Assembly: GCF_027925385.1 (NCBI RefSeq)
Contig: NZ_AP027142.1
Location: forward strand, 664,001-728,000
Length of the DNA: 64,000 bases
Origin: Methylocystis iwaonis
GTDB taxonomy: Bacteria > Pseudomonadota > Alphaproteobacteria > Rhizobiales > Beijerinckiaceae
Direction: 5' to 3'
Shown: positions 1 through 9,511 of the stretch, in pieces
Layout: each line of letters starts with the position of its first letter
How positions within the stretch are numbered: position 1 is the first letter of the stretch
The notes under the pieces: model-generated
Seen by the model: the letters and a program-made list of their open reading frames with translations, nothing else
Database searches by the model: none
What the model was told of the DNA's origin: nothing
Translations under genes and position numbers: made by a program

Positions 1-128
1 CTGGCAAAGCCGGAACCAAGAAGAACGCCGCCGCGCTTTCCGCGGCGCTCCGCGCCAATTTGGCGCGCCGCAAAGCTCGCGAGCGGGCGCAGAAGGCGGC
101 CGCGCAAAAAAGCGATAGCGAGGATTAA
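1..128 (+). CDS. C-terminal fragment of a small Ala/Lys/Arg-rich protein
   Basis: The window opens inside a reading frame that runs from base 3 to a TAA at 126-128, giving about 41 residues that end in KSDSED. The fragment is rich in Ala, Lys and Arg ([15 protein letters not shown] is typical), as in the short basic proteins often found before murA in Rhizobiales; I do not recognise a named family. Its stop overlaps the murA start (TAATG), so the two genes are translationally coupled. The 5' part is outside the window and no function can be assigned. Confidence 0.6.
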   Translation, partial: GKAGTKKNAAALSAALRANLARRKARERAQKAAAQKSDSED

Positions 129-1423
129 TGGATAAGATCAAAATCACCGGCGGCGCGCCCTTGAACGGCGTCATTCCGATTTCCGGCGCCAAGAACGCCG
201 CGCTGCCGCTGATGATCGCCTCGCTCCTCACCAAGGAAACGCTGACGCTCGAAAATATGCCGCAGCTTGCAGACGTCACGCAGCTCGAGCGCATTCTCGG
301 CAATCACGGCGTCGATTTCACCATCTCCGGGAAGCGCGCGACCGACACGGAAAATTCCGGCCGCACGGTGCATTTCACAGCGCGCGACATCGTCGACGTC
401 ACTGCGCCCTATGAGCTTGTATCGCGCATGCGGGCGAGCTTCTGGGTCTTCGCGCCGCTGCTTGCCCGCATGGGCGAATGCCGCGTATCGCTGCCGGGCG
501 GCTGCGCCATCGGCACGCGGCCGGTCGATCTTCTGCTGATGGCGCTCGAAAAACTCGGCGCCAATATCGAAATCGAGAACGGCTATGTGGTCGGTAACGC
601 CAAGGACGGGCTCGTCGGCGCAGAGATCGACTTTCCCAAAGTCACGGTCGGCGGCACCCATACGGCGCTGATGGCGGCCTCGCTCGCGCGCGGAGCCACG
701 GTGCTGCGCAACGCCGCGCGTGAGCCGGAGATCGTTGACCTGGCCGAATGCCTCATCAAAATGGGCGCGCGCATCAGTGGCGCAGGAACCTCGACGATCG
801 AAATCGAGGGCGTGACGTCTCTTGGCGGCGCGCGCCACGCCGTGATGCCGGATCGGATCGAGACGGGCACTTACGCGATGGCTGTAGCGATGACCGGCGG
901 CGACGTGTTGCTTGCGGGCGCGCGCGCCGACAGCCTGCAGGCGGCGCTCGATGCGCTCAGTGAATCAGGCGCGACGATCACCGAGACGAATGAGGGCTTG
1001 CGCGTCTATCGCAACGGGGCGGGCATTTCCCCGGTCGACGTGGAGACCGCGCCTTTCCCGGCCTTCCCGACGGATTTGCAGGCGCAGTTCATGGCGCTGA
1101 TGACCCGCGCCCAGGGAACGTCGCGCATCCGCGAGACGATCTTCGAGAACCGCTTCATGCATGTGCAGGAGCTTGCGCGTCTCGGCGCGCGCATCAAGCT
1201 CGAGGGTGACACGGCGATCGTGACCGGCGCCGATCACCTCGATGGCGCGCAGGTGATGGCGACGGACCTTCGCGCCTCCGTGTCGCTCGTCATCGCGGCG
1301 CTCGCCGCCCGCGGCGAGACGACGATCAATCGCGTCTATCACCTCGATCGCGGCTTCGAGCGGCTGGAGAAGAAGCTCTCCGGCTGCGGCGCGCAGATCG
1401 AGCGCGTCAGCGGGCAGGGGTAG
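128..1423 (+). CDS. murA: UDP-N-acetylglucosamine 1-carboxyvinyltransferase MurA
   Basis: This 431-residue protein transfers enolpyruvate from PEP to UDP-GlcNAc, the first committed cytoplasmic step of peptidoglycan synthesis. The N-terminus carries the conserved Lys22-Asn23 pair in [12 protein letters not shown]. The mobile-loop catalytic cysteine is Cys126 in [14 protein letters not shown], so this is the fosfomycin-binding Cys form. The length is normal for the family. The ATG overlaps the stop of the upstream small gene, with GAGGA four bases before it. A family A and a family B repeat lie between its 3' end and the convergent aminotransferase. Confidence 0.97.
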   Translation: MDKIKITGGAPLNGVIPISGAKNAALPLMIASLLTKETLTLENMPQLADVTQLERILGNHGVDFTISGKRATDTENSGRTVHFTARDIVDVTAPYELVSRMRASFWVFAPLLARMGECRVSLPGGCAIGTRPVDLLLMALEKLGANIEIENGYVVGNAKDGLVGAEIDFPKVTVGGTHTALMAASLARGATVLRNAAREPEIVDLAECLIKMGARISGAGTSTIEIEGVTSLGGARHAVMPDRIETGTYAMAVAMTGGDVLLAGARADSLQAALDALSESGATITETNEGLRVYRNGAGISPVDVETAPFPAFPTDLQAQFMALMTRAQGTSRIRETIFENRFMHVQELARLGARIKLEGDTAIVTGADHLDGAQVMATDLRASVSLVIAALAARGETTINRVYHLDRGFERLEKKLSGCGAQIERVSGQG

Positions 1424-1434
1424 GACGCCTCTCC

Positions 1435-1515
1435 GTCATTGCGAGCGAAGCGACGCAATCCAGAGCCGTGACATGGCTCTGGATTGCTTCGTCGCTTACG
1501 CTCCTCGCAATGACG
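1435..1515. repeat. Family A palindromic repeat, copy 1
   Basis: An 81-bp element begins GTCATTGCGAG and ends CTCGCAATGAC. It has an inner inverted pair AATCCAGAGCC / GGCTCTGGATT around a short loop, so the whole element can fold as one long hairpin or as two side hairpins. It starts 11 bases after murA and may act as a transcript end for the convergent genes. Six further copies are at 5928, 12388, 18892, 26757, 39213 and 40939. Confidence 0.9.
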
Positions 1516-1538
1516 GTCTCTGGCCAGGGTGGGGATGT

Positions 1539-1594
1539 GCGCGCCTGAAGGCGCGCGGTCCTGGCGGGATCGGACCGCGAGCCTTCAGGCTCGC
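1539..1594. repeat. Family B palindromic repeat, copy 1
   Basis: Two inverted halves, GCGCGCCTGAAGGCGCGC-GGTCC and GGACC-GCGAGCCTTCAGGCTCGC, are separated by about ten bases. Each half is itself a hairpin. The element ends two bases before the stop codon of the aminotransferase gene on the minus strand. Other copies are at 13941, 34865 and 37345. Confidence 0.88.
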
Positions 1595-1596
1595 AA

Positions 1597-2811
1597 TCAC
1601 CCCCGCGCCGCGAGCGGCACGACATTGTGCAGTTGATCCGCCGAGTCGAAGAAACGGCGCAGATTGCGCGCGGCCTGGCGAATCCGTTGCTCGTTCTCGA
1701 CCAGCGCCAGACGCAGATACCCTTCGCCATGCTCGCCGAAGCCCTCGCCCGGCGCGACGGCGACGTCCGCCTTTTCGATGAGAAGCTTCGAGAATTCCAG
1801 GCTCGACATCGAGCGGAAACGCTCCGGCACAGGCGCCCAGGCGAACATCGACGCGCTTGGCGCCGGGATCGGCCAGCCGGCCTGGGCGAAGCTCTCGACC
1901 ATCACGTCGCGGCGTTTCTTGTAGATGGCGCGCATCTCTTGGATGCAATCGTCGGGGCCGTTCAGCGCCGCCGTCGCCGCCACCTGAACAGGCGTGAAGG
2001 CGCCATAGTCGAGATAGCTCTTCACGCGCGCGAGCGCGGCGCAGAGCCGCTCATTGCCGACAGCGAAGCCCATGCGCCAGCCGGCCATGGAGAAGGTCTT
2101 CGACATGGATGTGAATTCGGCAGTCACGTCGATCGCGCCCGGCACCTGCAGCACGGAGGGCGGCGGATCGTCGTCGAAATAGACTTCCGCATAGGCGAGG
2201 TCCGAGAGGATGAAAATCTCGTGCTTCTTCGCGAAGGCGACGAGATCCCTGTAGAAATCGAGCGAGGCGACCTCCGCCGTCGGGTTCGACGGATAGCAGA
2301 CGATCACCGCGATGGGCTTGGGGATCGAATGCGCCATGGCGCGCTCCAGCGCCGGAAAATAATCGGGCGTCGGCGCCGAGGGCACGGAGCGGATGACGCC
2401 GCCCGCCATCAGGAAGCCGAAGGCGTGGATCGGATAGGAGGGGTTCGGCACGAGCACGACGTCGCCCGGCGCGGTGATCGCCTGCGCCATATTGGCGAAG
2501 CCTTCCTTGGAGCCGAGCGTCGCGACGATCTGCGTCTCGGGATCGAGCTTCACGTTGAAACGACGCGCATAATAGCCGGCTTGCGCCCGGCGCAGCCCGG
2601 CGATGCCCTTGGAGGCGGAATAACGATCGGTGCGCGCCTTGCCGGCGGTCTCGACGAGCTTGTCGACGACATGCTTGGGGGCGGGCAGGTCGGGATTACC
2701 CATGCCCATGTCGATGATGTCGGCGCCGCCGGCGCGGGCTTTGGCCTTCAGCCGGTTCACTTGCTCGAAGACATAAGGAGGCAGGCGCTTGATGCGATAA
2801 AAATCCGACAT
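1597..2811 (-). CDS. AlaC/DapL-like class I aminotransferase
   Basis: A 404-residue fold-type I PLP aminotransferase of the kind annotated in alphaproteobacteria as LL-diaminopimelate aminotransferase and close to the glutamate-pyruvate aminotransferase AlaC. The PLP Schiff-base lysine is Lys238 in SMSKTFSMAGWRMGF. The cofactor-binding Asn176 (YPSNPT), Asp204 and Tyr207 (SDLAYAE) are all present. It probably makes alanine from pyruvate and glutamate; a role in lysine/meso-DAP synthesis cannot be excluded from sequence alone. It is convergent with murA and divergent from ppc, sharing the 284-bp region 2812-3095 with it. Confidence 0.88.
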   Translation of the reverse strand: MSDFYRIKRLPPYVFEQVNRLKAKARAGGADIIDMGMGNPDLPAPKHVVDKLVETAGKARTDRYSASKGIAGLRRAQAGYYARRFNVKLDPETQIVATLGSKEGFANMAQAITAPGDVVLVPNPSYPIHAFGFLMAGGVIRSVPSAPTPDYFPALERAMAHSIPKPIAVIVCYPSNPTAEVASLDFYRDLVAFAKKHEIFILSDLAYAEVYFDDDPPPSVLQVPGAIDVTAEFTSMSKTFSMAGWRMGFAVGNERLCAALARVKSYLDYGAFTPVQVAATAALNGPDDCIQEMRAIYKKRRDVMVESFAQAGWPIPAPSASMFAWAPVPERFRSMSSLEFSKLLIEKADVAVAPGEGFGEHGEGYLRLALVENEQRIRQAARNLRRFFDSADQLHNVVPLAARG

Positions 2812-3041
2812 TCTGTCATTGTTCCGGGGGAAGGTCGCGAGACGGAGAGTTTAGCCGATTTGGGCGGCGTGCGGGAGGGGGCGCTTTTTACGCGGCGAGA
2901 GCCCGGGTTCCGGCGGCGGAGAAAGAGCGGCGCGCGAATCGCCTGGAGCCTGGCGGCACAAGTTCTTGTGGAAATTGGCCCTTGCGTTCATTTGTCTGAA
3001 AGACTGTCTCTTTCCGTGCACGTCGAAAACTGGCGCAGGGC

Positions 3042-3053
3042 CTGCTATAGCAG
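3042..3053. promoter_or_regulatory. Palindrome at probable ppc promoter
   Basis: A perfect 12-bp palindrome, CTGCTATAGCAG, lies 42 bases before the ppc start and contains a TATAGC that could serve as a -10 element. The rest of the 284-bp divergent region 2812-3095 shows no other clear signal to me. A repressor site overlapping the promoter is possible but unproven. Confidence 0.3.
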
Positions 3054-3095
3054 CAGCGATCCCCGGGGTGGGGCGTTTCGTTTCAAGGGTAAATC

Positions 3096-5888
3096 ATGCA
3101 GCTCGACGCACAGAGCAAGGAAGCGCCGGCAAAGATCCCGGTCGAGCCGGAGGCGAAGACCGAGAAGCCTCTCGGCGAGGATATTCGCCTCCTCGGGCGT
3201 CTGCTCGGCGAGGCTGTGCGCGAGCATGAGGGCGACGAGGCCTTCGAGCGTATCGAGACCATCCGCCGCCTGTCCGTCGCGGCCAGCCGTAACATGGATC
3301 AGGACGCCGCCGCGAAGCTCGACGCTTTGTTGCGTTCGCTCACGGCCAAGGAGGCGACGTCGGTCATTCGCGCCTTTAGCTATTTCTCGCATCTCGCCAA
3401 TATCGCCGAGGATCTGCACCCGCTCAAAGAACGCGCCCGCGCGCTCGCCGACGGCGGGACGCTCGACGAGCCGAGCCTCGCGCGCTCGTTTTCGCATTTG
3501 CGCAAGGCGGCGATCGGGCCCGGCAAAATCGCCTCGGCGCTGTCGCGCGGCTGGATTTCGCCCGTGCTCACCGCCCATCCGACCGAGGTGCGGCGCAAAA
3601 GCCTGCTCGACGCGGAGCGCGCCATTTTCACGCTGCTCGCCGCTCATGAGAATCTCAAGGGCAAGGAGCGTACGCGCAACGAGATGGAGCTGCGCGCCCG
3701 CGTCACGCAATTGTGGCAGACCGAGCTTCTGCGCGAGTCGCGCCTGACCGTGCGCGACGAGATCGAGAATTCTCTATCCTATTACCGTTCCACCTTCCTG
3801 CGCGAGATTCCGAGGCTCTACGGCAATATCGAATCGAAGCTCGATGGGCTGCGCGTCCCGCCCTTCCTGCGCATGGGCGCCTGGGTCGGCGGCGATCGCG
3901 ACGGCAATCCCAACGTCACGGCAGATTCGCTCTCGACGGCGCTGCGCATGCAATGCGAGACGGCCTTGCGCTTCTATCTTGCCGAGGTGCATGCGCTCGG
4001 CGCCGAGCTGTCGATCTCGCGGCGCTATGGCGGCGCGACCAAGGCGCTCGAGGATCTTGCGGCGCGTTCGGGCGACGATAATCCGCATCGCGACAACGAG
4101 CCCTATCGCCGTGCGCTGATCGGCGTCTATTCGCGTCTCGCCGGCACGCTGGAGAAGCTCACGGGCCAGCAGGCCATGCGTCATGCGCTGGCGCCGGGCG
4201 AGCCCTACGCCAATAGCTGGGCTCTCCTCGCCGATCTCGTGACGATCGACGAATCGTTGCGCGTCCATCACAGCGAAGTGATCGCCTCGCAGCGCCTGGA
4301 GCCGTTGATCCGCGCCGTGGAAGTCTTCGGCTTCCATCTCGCGACGCTGGACCTTCGCCAAAGCTCGGACCGTCACGAAGAAACGCTCTCGGAGCTTCTC
4401 TCGGCGGCGCGCGTCGCGGAAGACTACGCCGCGCTGCCCGAGGCCGAAAAGCAGCAGCTTCTCATGCGGCTCCTCTCCGACCCGCGTCCTGTGCGTTTGC
4501 CGGATCGGGTCTATAGCGACCGCACGATGAGCGAACTCGAGATTTTCGAGCGCGCGGTCGAGATGCGCCGCCTCTATGGCGACGAAGCGATCCGCCATTA
4601 CATCGTCAGCCACACCGAAACCGTGAGCGACCTTCTGGAAGTGCTGCTTCTGCAGAAGGAGTGCGGCCTGATGCGCGGGACGCTCGATCCGCGCGACGCG
4701 GAGGCGGTGGCGGCCGATCTCATCATCACGCCGCTGTTCGAGACCATCGGCGATCTGCGCAACGCGGCGCCGATCATGCGCGAATTCTACGCGCTGCCGG
4801 GCATCCACCGGCTCGTCGTCAATTCCGGGGCGCAGCAGGACATCATGCTGGGTTATTCGGACTCCAATAAAGACGGCGGCATTCTCACGAGCATTTGGGA
4901 GCTCTATCGCGCCTCGACCGCGCTCGCTGACGTTTTCGCCTCCATTCCCAATGTCGCCATGCGGCTCTTCCATGGGCGCGGCGGAACGGTTGGGCGCGGC
5001 GGCGGCCCGAGCTACGACGCCATTCTGGCGCAGCCGCCGGGCACGGTGAACGGCCAGATCCGCCTCACCGAACAGGGCGAGGTGATCGCGGCGAAATACG
5101 CCAATCCGCAGATCGGCCATGTCAATCTGGAGCTGCTCGTCGCCGCGACATTGGAGGCGACGTTGCTCTCGCAGCACAAGGCGCCCGCTCCGGAGTTTCT
5201 GGAGATCGCGGAAGAATTGTCGCGATCCGGCATGGCCGCCTATCGCGGCCTCGTATATGAGACCGACGGCTTCGTGGATTATTTCTTCGCCTCGACGCCG
5301 ATCACCGAAATCGCTTCGCTCAACATCGGCTCGCGCCCGGCGTCGCGAAAGCCGTCGCGCAAGATCGAGGATTTGCGCGCGATCCCCTGGAGCTTCTCCT
5401 GGGCGCAGGCGCGCGTGGCCTTGCCGGGCTGGTATGGTTTCGGCTCGGCGATCGCGACTTATCTCGAAGAGGATCACAAGACGCGTCTCGAGCTGTTGCA
5501 GCGCATGGCGGCGGAATGGCCCTTCTTCCGCTCGCTGCTCTCCAATATCGATATGATCCTGTCGAAGACCGATCTCCAGATCGCGCGGCACTACGCCGAG
5601 CTTGTCGAGGATCGCGCTCTGGCGCAGCGCATTTTCGCGATGATCGAGGCCGAGCATGCGCGGTCGATCGACGCGCTGACGCAGATATTGGGCACGACGG
5701 AGCGGCTTGCCGACAACCCGGCGCTGGCGCGCTCCATCCGCCAACGCTTCCCCTATATCGCGCCGCTCAATTACATCCAGGTCGAGCTGATCCGCCGCCA
5801 CCGCGCCGGCATGATCGACGACGAGATTCGCGAGGGCATTCTGATGTCGATCAACGGCATCTCGGCCGGCCTGCGCAACACGGGCTGA
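3096..5888 (+). CDS. ppc: Phosphoenolpyruvate carboxylase
   Basis: A 930-residue bacterial-type PEPC that carboxylates PEP to oxaloacetate. In methylotrophs with the serine cycle it is the main CO2-fixing step as well as an anaplerotic enzyme. The catalytic histidine is His161 in [13 protein letters not shown]. The second active-site block [10 protein letters not shown] starts at Gly586, the [14 protein letters not shown] loop begins at Phe625, and the protein ends in the usual RNTG. No internal damage is seen. A weak AAGGG precedes the ATG. It stands alone, followed by a family A repeat. Confidence 0.96.
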   Translation: MQLDAQSKEAPAKIPVEPEAKTEKPLGEDIRLLGRLLGEAVREHEGDEAFERIETIRRLSVAASRNMDQDAAAKLDALLRSLTAKEATSVIRAFSYFSHLANIAEDLHPLKERARALADGGTLDEPSLARSFSHLRKAAIGPGKIASALSRGWISPVLTAHPTEVRRKSLLDAERAIFTLLAAHENLKGKERTRNEMELRARVTQLWQTELLRESRLTVRDEIENSLSYYRSTFLREIPRLYGNIESKLDGLRVPPFLRMGAWVGGDRDGNPNVTADSLSTALRMQCETALRFYLAEVHALGAELSISRRYGGATKALEDLAARSGDDNPHRDNEPYRRALIGVYSRLAGTLEKLTGQQAMRHALAPGEPYANSWALLADLVTIDESLRVHHSEVIASQRLEPLIRAVEVFGFHLATLDLRQSSDRHEETLSELLSAARVAEDYAALPEAEKQQLLMRLLSDPRPVRLPDRVYSDRTMSELEIFERAVEMRRLYGDEAIRHYIVSHTETVSDLLEVLLLQKECGLMRGTLDPRDAEAVAADLIITPLFETIGDLRNAAPIMREFYALPGIHRLVVNSGAQQDIMLGYSDSNKDGGILTSIWELYRASTALADVFASIPNVAMRLFHGRGGTVGRGGGPSYDAILAQPPGTVNGQIRLTEQGEVIAAKYANPQIGHVNLELLVAATLEATLLSQHKAPAPEFLEIAEELSRSGMAAYRGLVYETDGFVDYFFASTPITEIASLNIGSRPASRKPSRKIEDLRAIPWSFSWAQARVALPGWYGFGSAIATYLEEDHKTRLELLQRMAAEWPFFRSLLSNIDMILSKTDLQIARHYAELVEDRALAQRIFAMIEAEHARSIDALTQILGTTERLADNPALARSIRQRFPYIAPLNYIQVELIRRHRAGMIDDEIREGILMSINGISAGLRNTG

Positions 5889-5927
5889 CGCCCCCGCGGG
5901 CTATCGCTTGAAATCCTATCGCTCGCC

Positions 5928-6009
5928 GTCATTGCGAGGAGCGTAAGCGACGAAGCCATCCAGGGCAGCTATAGCGGCCCTGGATTGCTTCGCTTCGCTC
6001 GCAATGACG
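5928..6009. repeat. Family A palindromic repeat, copy 2
   Basis: An 82-bp copy with the ends GTCATTGCGAG and CTCGCAATGAC and inner arms ATCCAGGGC / GCCCTGGATTG. It begins 40 bases after the ppc stop, between convergent genes, as in copy 1. Confidence 0.88.
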
Positions 6010-6038
6010 GGCGGCTCGTCATTCAAACCGAAATCGTA

Positions 6039-7916
6039 CTATTTGGCCGCGGTCCGCTTGTCGTCGAGCGTGGGACGCTCTGCCGCCCGGCCGTAAAGCG
6101 CGCCTTGAAAATATTCGACGCCCCAGTCGCGCAGGATGCGCGCGGTCGACTCGTCCTCCACCCATTCCGCCACAACCTCGAGAGAGAGATGGCGCGCGAG
6201 GTCGATCAGCGTGCGGACGAAGAAACGGTCGTCCTGTGAGTTGGTGATATTCTGGATGAAGGCGCCGTCAATCTTGACGATGTCGAAGTCGAGGTCCCGC
6301 AGATTACGGAAGGAGGTATGCCCCGCGCCGAAATCGTCCATCGCGACTTTGACGTTCAGTTCCTTGCAAACGGCGATGAGGTTCCGCGTCGTCTCGAAAT
6401 CCTCGATCAGGCTCGTTTCGGTGATTTCGACGATCAGCCTGTCCGAGACGGACGGGTTCATCGCGATCGCCGCCTTGAGGCGCTCCGGCCATTCCGGATC
6501 GAGCACGGTGAGCACCGAGCAGTTCACCGAGACGCGCAGTTGAGGGTCGGCGGCGAGCCGCTCCAGAGCAAGCTCCATGACGCGCTGATCGAGCAGACGC
6601 ACGAGCCCGGCCTTTTCCGCGACAGGCAGCAGCGCCGCGGGCGACGCCACGGTCCCATCCGGCAGACGTATCCGCAGCAACGCCTCGTGGAAGGCGACTT
6701 CGCCCGTCGCGGCGTGGACGATCGGCTGAAATGCGAGGTCGACGCGGCGCTCGTTGAGCGCGGAGACAATACTGTCGGCGACCTGCAGCGAGCGTAGCCG
6801 CGCGTCCTCGCGCGCGAGCGACGCCGTATAGGCGACGAAGCGCTTGCCATTGTTCTGGCGCGCCACGTCGAGCGCCTCCTCGGCGCGCTGCAAGAGCACA
6901 TGGGGGACTCGCCCCTCGCGCGGCCCGATGACTCCGCCGATGCGGATCGAGGCGGGAATCGGCCCCGCGGATGTCTCGAAGGGCGCGCCTTTGACGAGGT
7001 CGAGCAAGCGCTGGGCGGCGAAAAGCGTTTCGTCGGCGTCGCAGTTGTCGAGCACGAGAGCGAATTTATTGCCGGCGTGGCGGGCCACCACGTCGCAGGC
7101 GCGCACATTCTCGCGCAGGCGCCGCGCGAGGCTCGCGATGACCTCGTCCCCGGCGTCATATCCATAGGTGCGATTCAGAGCGAAGAGATTTTCCAACGCG
7201 ACCAGCAGCACGGCGAACGGCTTGCGCGAGCGTTCCGCCTGTTGGAGGAAGCGGGCGATATGCTCGCCGAGCTGGGCGCGGTTCAAAACGCCCGTCAACG
7301 GGTCGATCTGCGCGCCCAGCGCGAGCTTGCGCTCCATCTCGTGACGTTCGGTGACGACCCGCACGACGCCGTAAGCGCGCGCCGGCTTGCCGGTCGGGCC
7401 GGCGAACCAGCGGCCGGTGTCCTCCACCCAAACGAGCGGCCCTTGCCCGAGCTCACGCGGTTGGGCGAGGGCGTAGACCACCTGATAGGGAACGCCTTCT
7501 CCTGTGTCCGTTTTGCCCGACTGGATGATTGCGTCGTAGCGCGAGGCGCCGCTTTCCCGCGCGACCCGCTCGCCATAGCCTAATCCGGTGTCGAGGGCTT
7601 CGCTGGCGATGGGCCCGAGGGTTTCGCCGAGATTCGGGCCCCAGGTCAGGCGATCCGTGCCGATCTCCCAGTCATAGACGACTTCGCCGATCGACGACAA
7701 AATCTCCCTAGGGTCGGGACCGGCGACAGGCGCGGCGGCGACCGGGGGGGCGGGAAGCTCCCGCGTCACGAGCGGCGTTTTGAGAATGGATGAATGAAGG
7801 GCGTTCGCAGCAGGCGCCTCCAGGCCGCGGTTTGCGATATGGCGCAATTGCATTTTTGGCGGACCTTCGGCGCTGTTTTCGGGTCCTCCACTGTGGCCTC
7901 GAAACGTAAATGCCAC
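6039..7916 (-). CDS. PAS/degenerate GGDEF/EAL c-di-GMP phosphodiesterase
   Basis: A 625-residue cytoplasmic signalling protein. An N-terminal PAS-like region (about 75-195) is followed by a GGDEF domain (about 200-365) and an EAL domain (about 375-615). The GGDEF signature is replaced by AGNKF (residues 281-285), so diguanylate cyclase activity is not expected. The EAL side is largely intact: Glu411-Ala-Leu, NCS, ITETSLIED, MDDFGAG, KIDGAF and QGALYGR. One usual glycine is replaced in AEWVED (normally AEGVE). It probably hydrolyses c-di-GMP, with the GGDEF part acting as a regulatory domain. Met22 is an alternative start. No TM segment is seen. Confidence 0.88.
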   Translation of the reverse strand: MAFTFRGHSGGPENSAEGPPKMQLRHIANRGLEAPAANALHSSILKTPLVTRELPAPPVAAAPVAGPDPREILSSIGEVVYDWEIGTDRLTWGPNLGETLGPIASEALDTGLGYGERVARESGASRYDAIIQSGKTDTGEGVPYQVVYALAQPRELGQGPLVWVEDTGRWFAGPTGKPARAYGVVRVVTERHEMERKLALGAQIDPLTGVLNRAQLGEHIARFLQQAERSRKPFAVLLVALENLFALNRTYGYDAGDEVIASLARRLRENVRACDVVARHAGNKFALVLDNCDADETLFAAQRLLDLVKGAPFETSAGPIPASIRIGGVIGPREGRVPHVLLQRAEEALDVARQNNGKRFVAYTASLAREDARLRSLQVADSIVSALNERRVDLAFQPIVHAATGEVAFHEALLRIRLPDGTVASPAALLPVAEKAGLVRLLDQRVMELALERLAADPQLRVSVNCSVLTVLDPEWPERLKAAIAMNPSVSDRLIVEITETSLIEDFETTRNLIAVCKELNVKVAMDDFGAGHTSFRNLRDLDFDIVKIDGAFIQNITNSQDDRFFVRTLIDLARHLSLEVVAEWVEDESTARILRDWGVEYFQGALYGRAAERPTLDDKRTAAK

Positions 7917-8071
7917 GTTGCGGCTTGTGCTGAATTTTGAGGCGGATTCCCTCAGCCGGCTCTCATAGCCCGGTTTGTGCTTAAGAAATCCAGCCGCCCG
8001 CCCTCTCTGGACGGAAGGGCCGCCCGCATGCGATTGGTCCCGTAGATCTGAAATCTCTGGAGTCGAAGCTC

Positions 8072-8407
8072 ATGAACGCCTCTCCCTTCAACGACATCGG
8101 CCTCGACGCGCTCAAGGCGGGTCTCGCCGACGGCTCGATCCTTCTCGTCGACGTCCGGGAGGCCGACGAATATACCGCCGGCCATATCAAGGGGGCGCTG
8201 TTCAACCCGCTCTCGCGCTTCGACCCGACGAAGCTCCCTGTCGCGGGCGCGGGTCAGAAGGTCGTCATTTACTGCCGTTCTGGCCGGCGTTCGGTTTCGG
8301 CCATGGAGCAGGCCCGGCTCGTCGGCCGGCGGGACTGCAACACCCATTTCGGCGGCGGCATCCTCGCCTGGCTCAACGCCGGCCAGCCGGTCGAGCAGGG
8401 AATGTAA
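8072..8407 (+). CDS. Rhodanese-domain sulfurtransferase
   Basis: A 111-residue single-domain rhodanese. It has the CH2A-like VDVREADEYTAGHI block and an active-site loop Cys68-Arg-Ser-Gly-Arg-Arg, the persulfide-carrying cysteine type. The probable role is sulfur transfer; the acceptor is unknown. GGAG lies about nine bases before the ATG. It is divergent from the EAL gene and its stop abuts the stop of the convergent epimerase gene. Confidence 0.9.
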   Translation: MNASPFNDIGLDALKAGLADGSILLVDVREADEYTAGHIKGALFNPLSRFDPTKLPVAGAGQKVVIYCRSGRRSVSAMEQARLVGRRDCNTHFGGGILAWLNAGQPVEQGM

Positions 8408-9391
8408 TCATCCCCACAGCGCGGCGGGCGGCGGCGTCATGGTCGAGCCCTCGTAGACGAGGCCCGGCTGCCGGTCTCTGGCCAGAAGCAATGGCCCGTC
8501 GAGATCGACGAAAGCCGCCATCTGGCCGATCAGCATCGCCGGGGCCATGGCGAGCGACGTCCCCACCATGCAGCCCGCCATGATCTCGAATCCCATTTGG
8601 CGGGCCGCTTGCGCCATGGCCAGGGCCTCGGTGAGGCCGCCGGTCTTGTCGAGCTTGATATTGACCGCGTCGTAGCGGCCCCGGAGCGCCTCGAGGGACG
8701 CCGTCTCATGGGCGCTTTCATCCGCGCAGATGGGAATCGGCCGGGGGATTTCCGCCAACATGCCGTCCTGTCCGGCCGGCAAGGGCTGTTCGATCAGCGC
8801 GACGCCATGGCGCGCGCAGGCGTCGAGCTGCGCGACCAGCGTCTCCTCGCGCCACGCCTCATTCGCGTCGACTATCAACTGCGCATGCGGCGCCCCCTCG
8901 CGGACGGCGGCGAGCCGCGCGTCGTCCCCCTCGCCGGCGAGCTTCACCTTCAGAAGCGGCCGGTCGGCGGCTTTGAGCGCGGCCATGCGCATCTCCTGCG
9001 GCGTTCCGACCGATAGCGTAAAGGCGGTGACGAGCGGCGAGAGGCGCTCGAAGCCCGCGATGGCGGAGGCAGGCCGGCCAGATTGCTTGGCCTCCAGATC
9101 CCACATGGCGCAATCGACGGCGTTGCGCGCCGCGCCCGCTGGCAGCAGCCGTTGCAAGACGGCGCGGTCGGCGCCTGCTTCGATCTCGCCGCGCACGCGT
9201 TCGATCGCGGCGACGACGCTCTCGACGCTCTCGCCATAGCGGGCGTAGGGGACGCATTCGCCGCGCCCGATGGCGTCGCCGGCGCGCAGCGTCGCCGTGA
9301 CCACCTGCGCCTGCGTCTTGGCGCCGCGCGAGATGACGAAGCGTCCGGCGATGGGATAGGCTTCGACGGCGAGAGTCATCTCGATGCGCAA
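8408..9391 (-). CDS. L-Ala-D/L-Glu-type dipeptide epimerase
   Basis: A 327-residue enolase-superfamily enzyme of the muconate-lactonizing subgroup. It shows the catalytic KVK motif (LLKVKLAG), the metal ligands Asp in VDANEAW, Glu in IEQPLPAG and Asp in CADES, and the second catalytic lysine in NIKLDKTGG. This pattern matches dipeptide epimerases that recycle peptidoglycan L-Ala-D-Glu. The start is a TTG with GGAG six bases upstream; an ATG four codons in is possible but has a poorer site. It is convergent with the rhodanese with no gap. The exact dipeptide preference cannot be read from sequence. Confidence 0.85.
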   Translation of the reverse strand: MRIEMTLAVEAYPIAGRFVISRGAKTQAQVVTATLRAGDAIGRGECVPYARYGESVESVVAAIERVRGEIEAGADRAVLQRLLPAGAARNAVDCAMWDLEAKQSGRPASAIAGFERLSPLVTAFTLSVGTPQEMRMAALKAADRPLLKVKLAGEGDDARLAAVREGAPHAQLIVDANEAWREETLVAQLDACARHGVALIEQPLPAGQDGMLAEIPRPIPICADESAHETASLEALRGRYDAVNIKLDKTGGLTEALAMAQAARQMGFEIMAGCMVGTSLAMAPAMLIGQMAAFVDLDGPLLLARDRQPGLVYEGSTMTPPPAALWG

Positions 9392-9511
9392 AGGCGTCTC
9401 CGGGGGCTCGTAGGTCGGCTCATGCTGTGCGCTTGCGCGCTTGTCGACCGCATGTCACGAAGTTAAGACCATTTGCAAGCTCAGGCTGAATCGCCTTCCG
9501 AACGAGGCCAC

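Noticed and set aside
1627..3747. A 706-codon plus-strand frame covering the aminotransferase and running into ppc
   Set aside because: It crosses two well-supported genes and has antisense-type composition without motifs.
3774..5801. A 675-codon frame antisense to ppc
   Set aside because: The PEPC motifs on the plus strand are intact; the antisense frame has no recognisable features.
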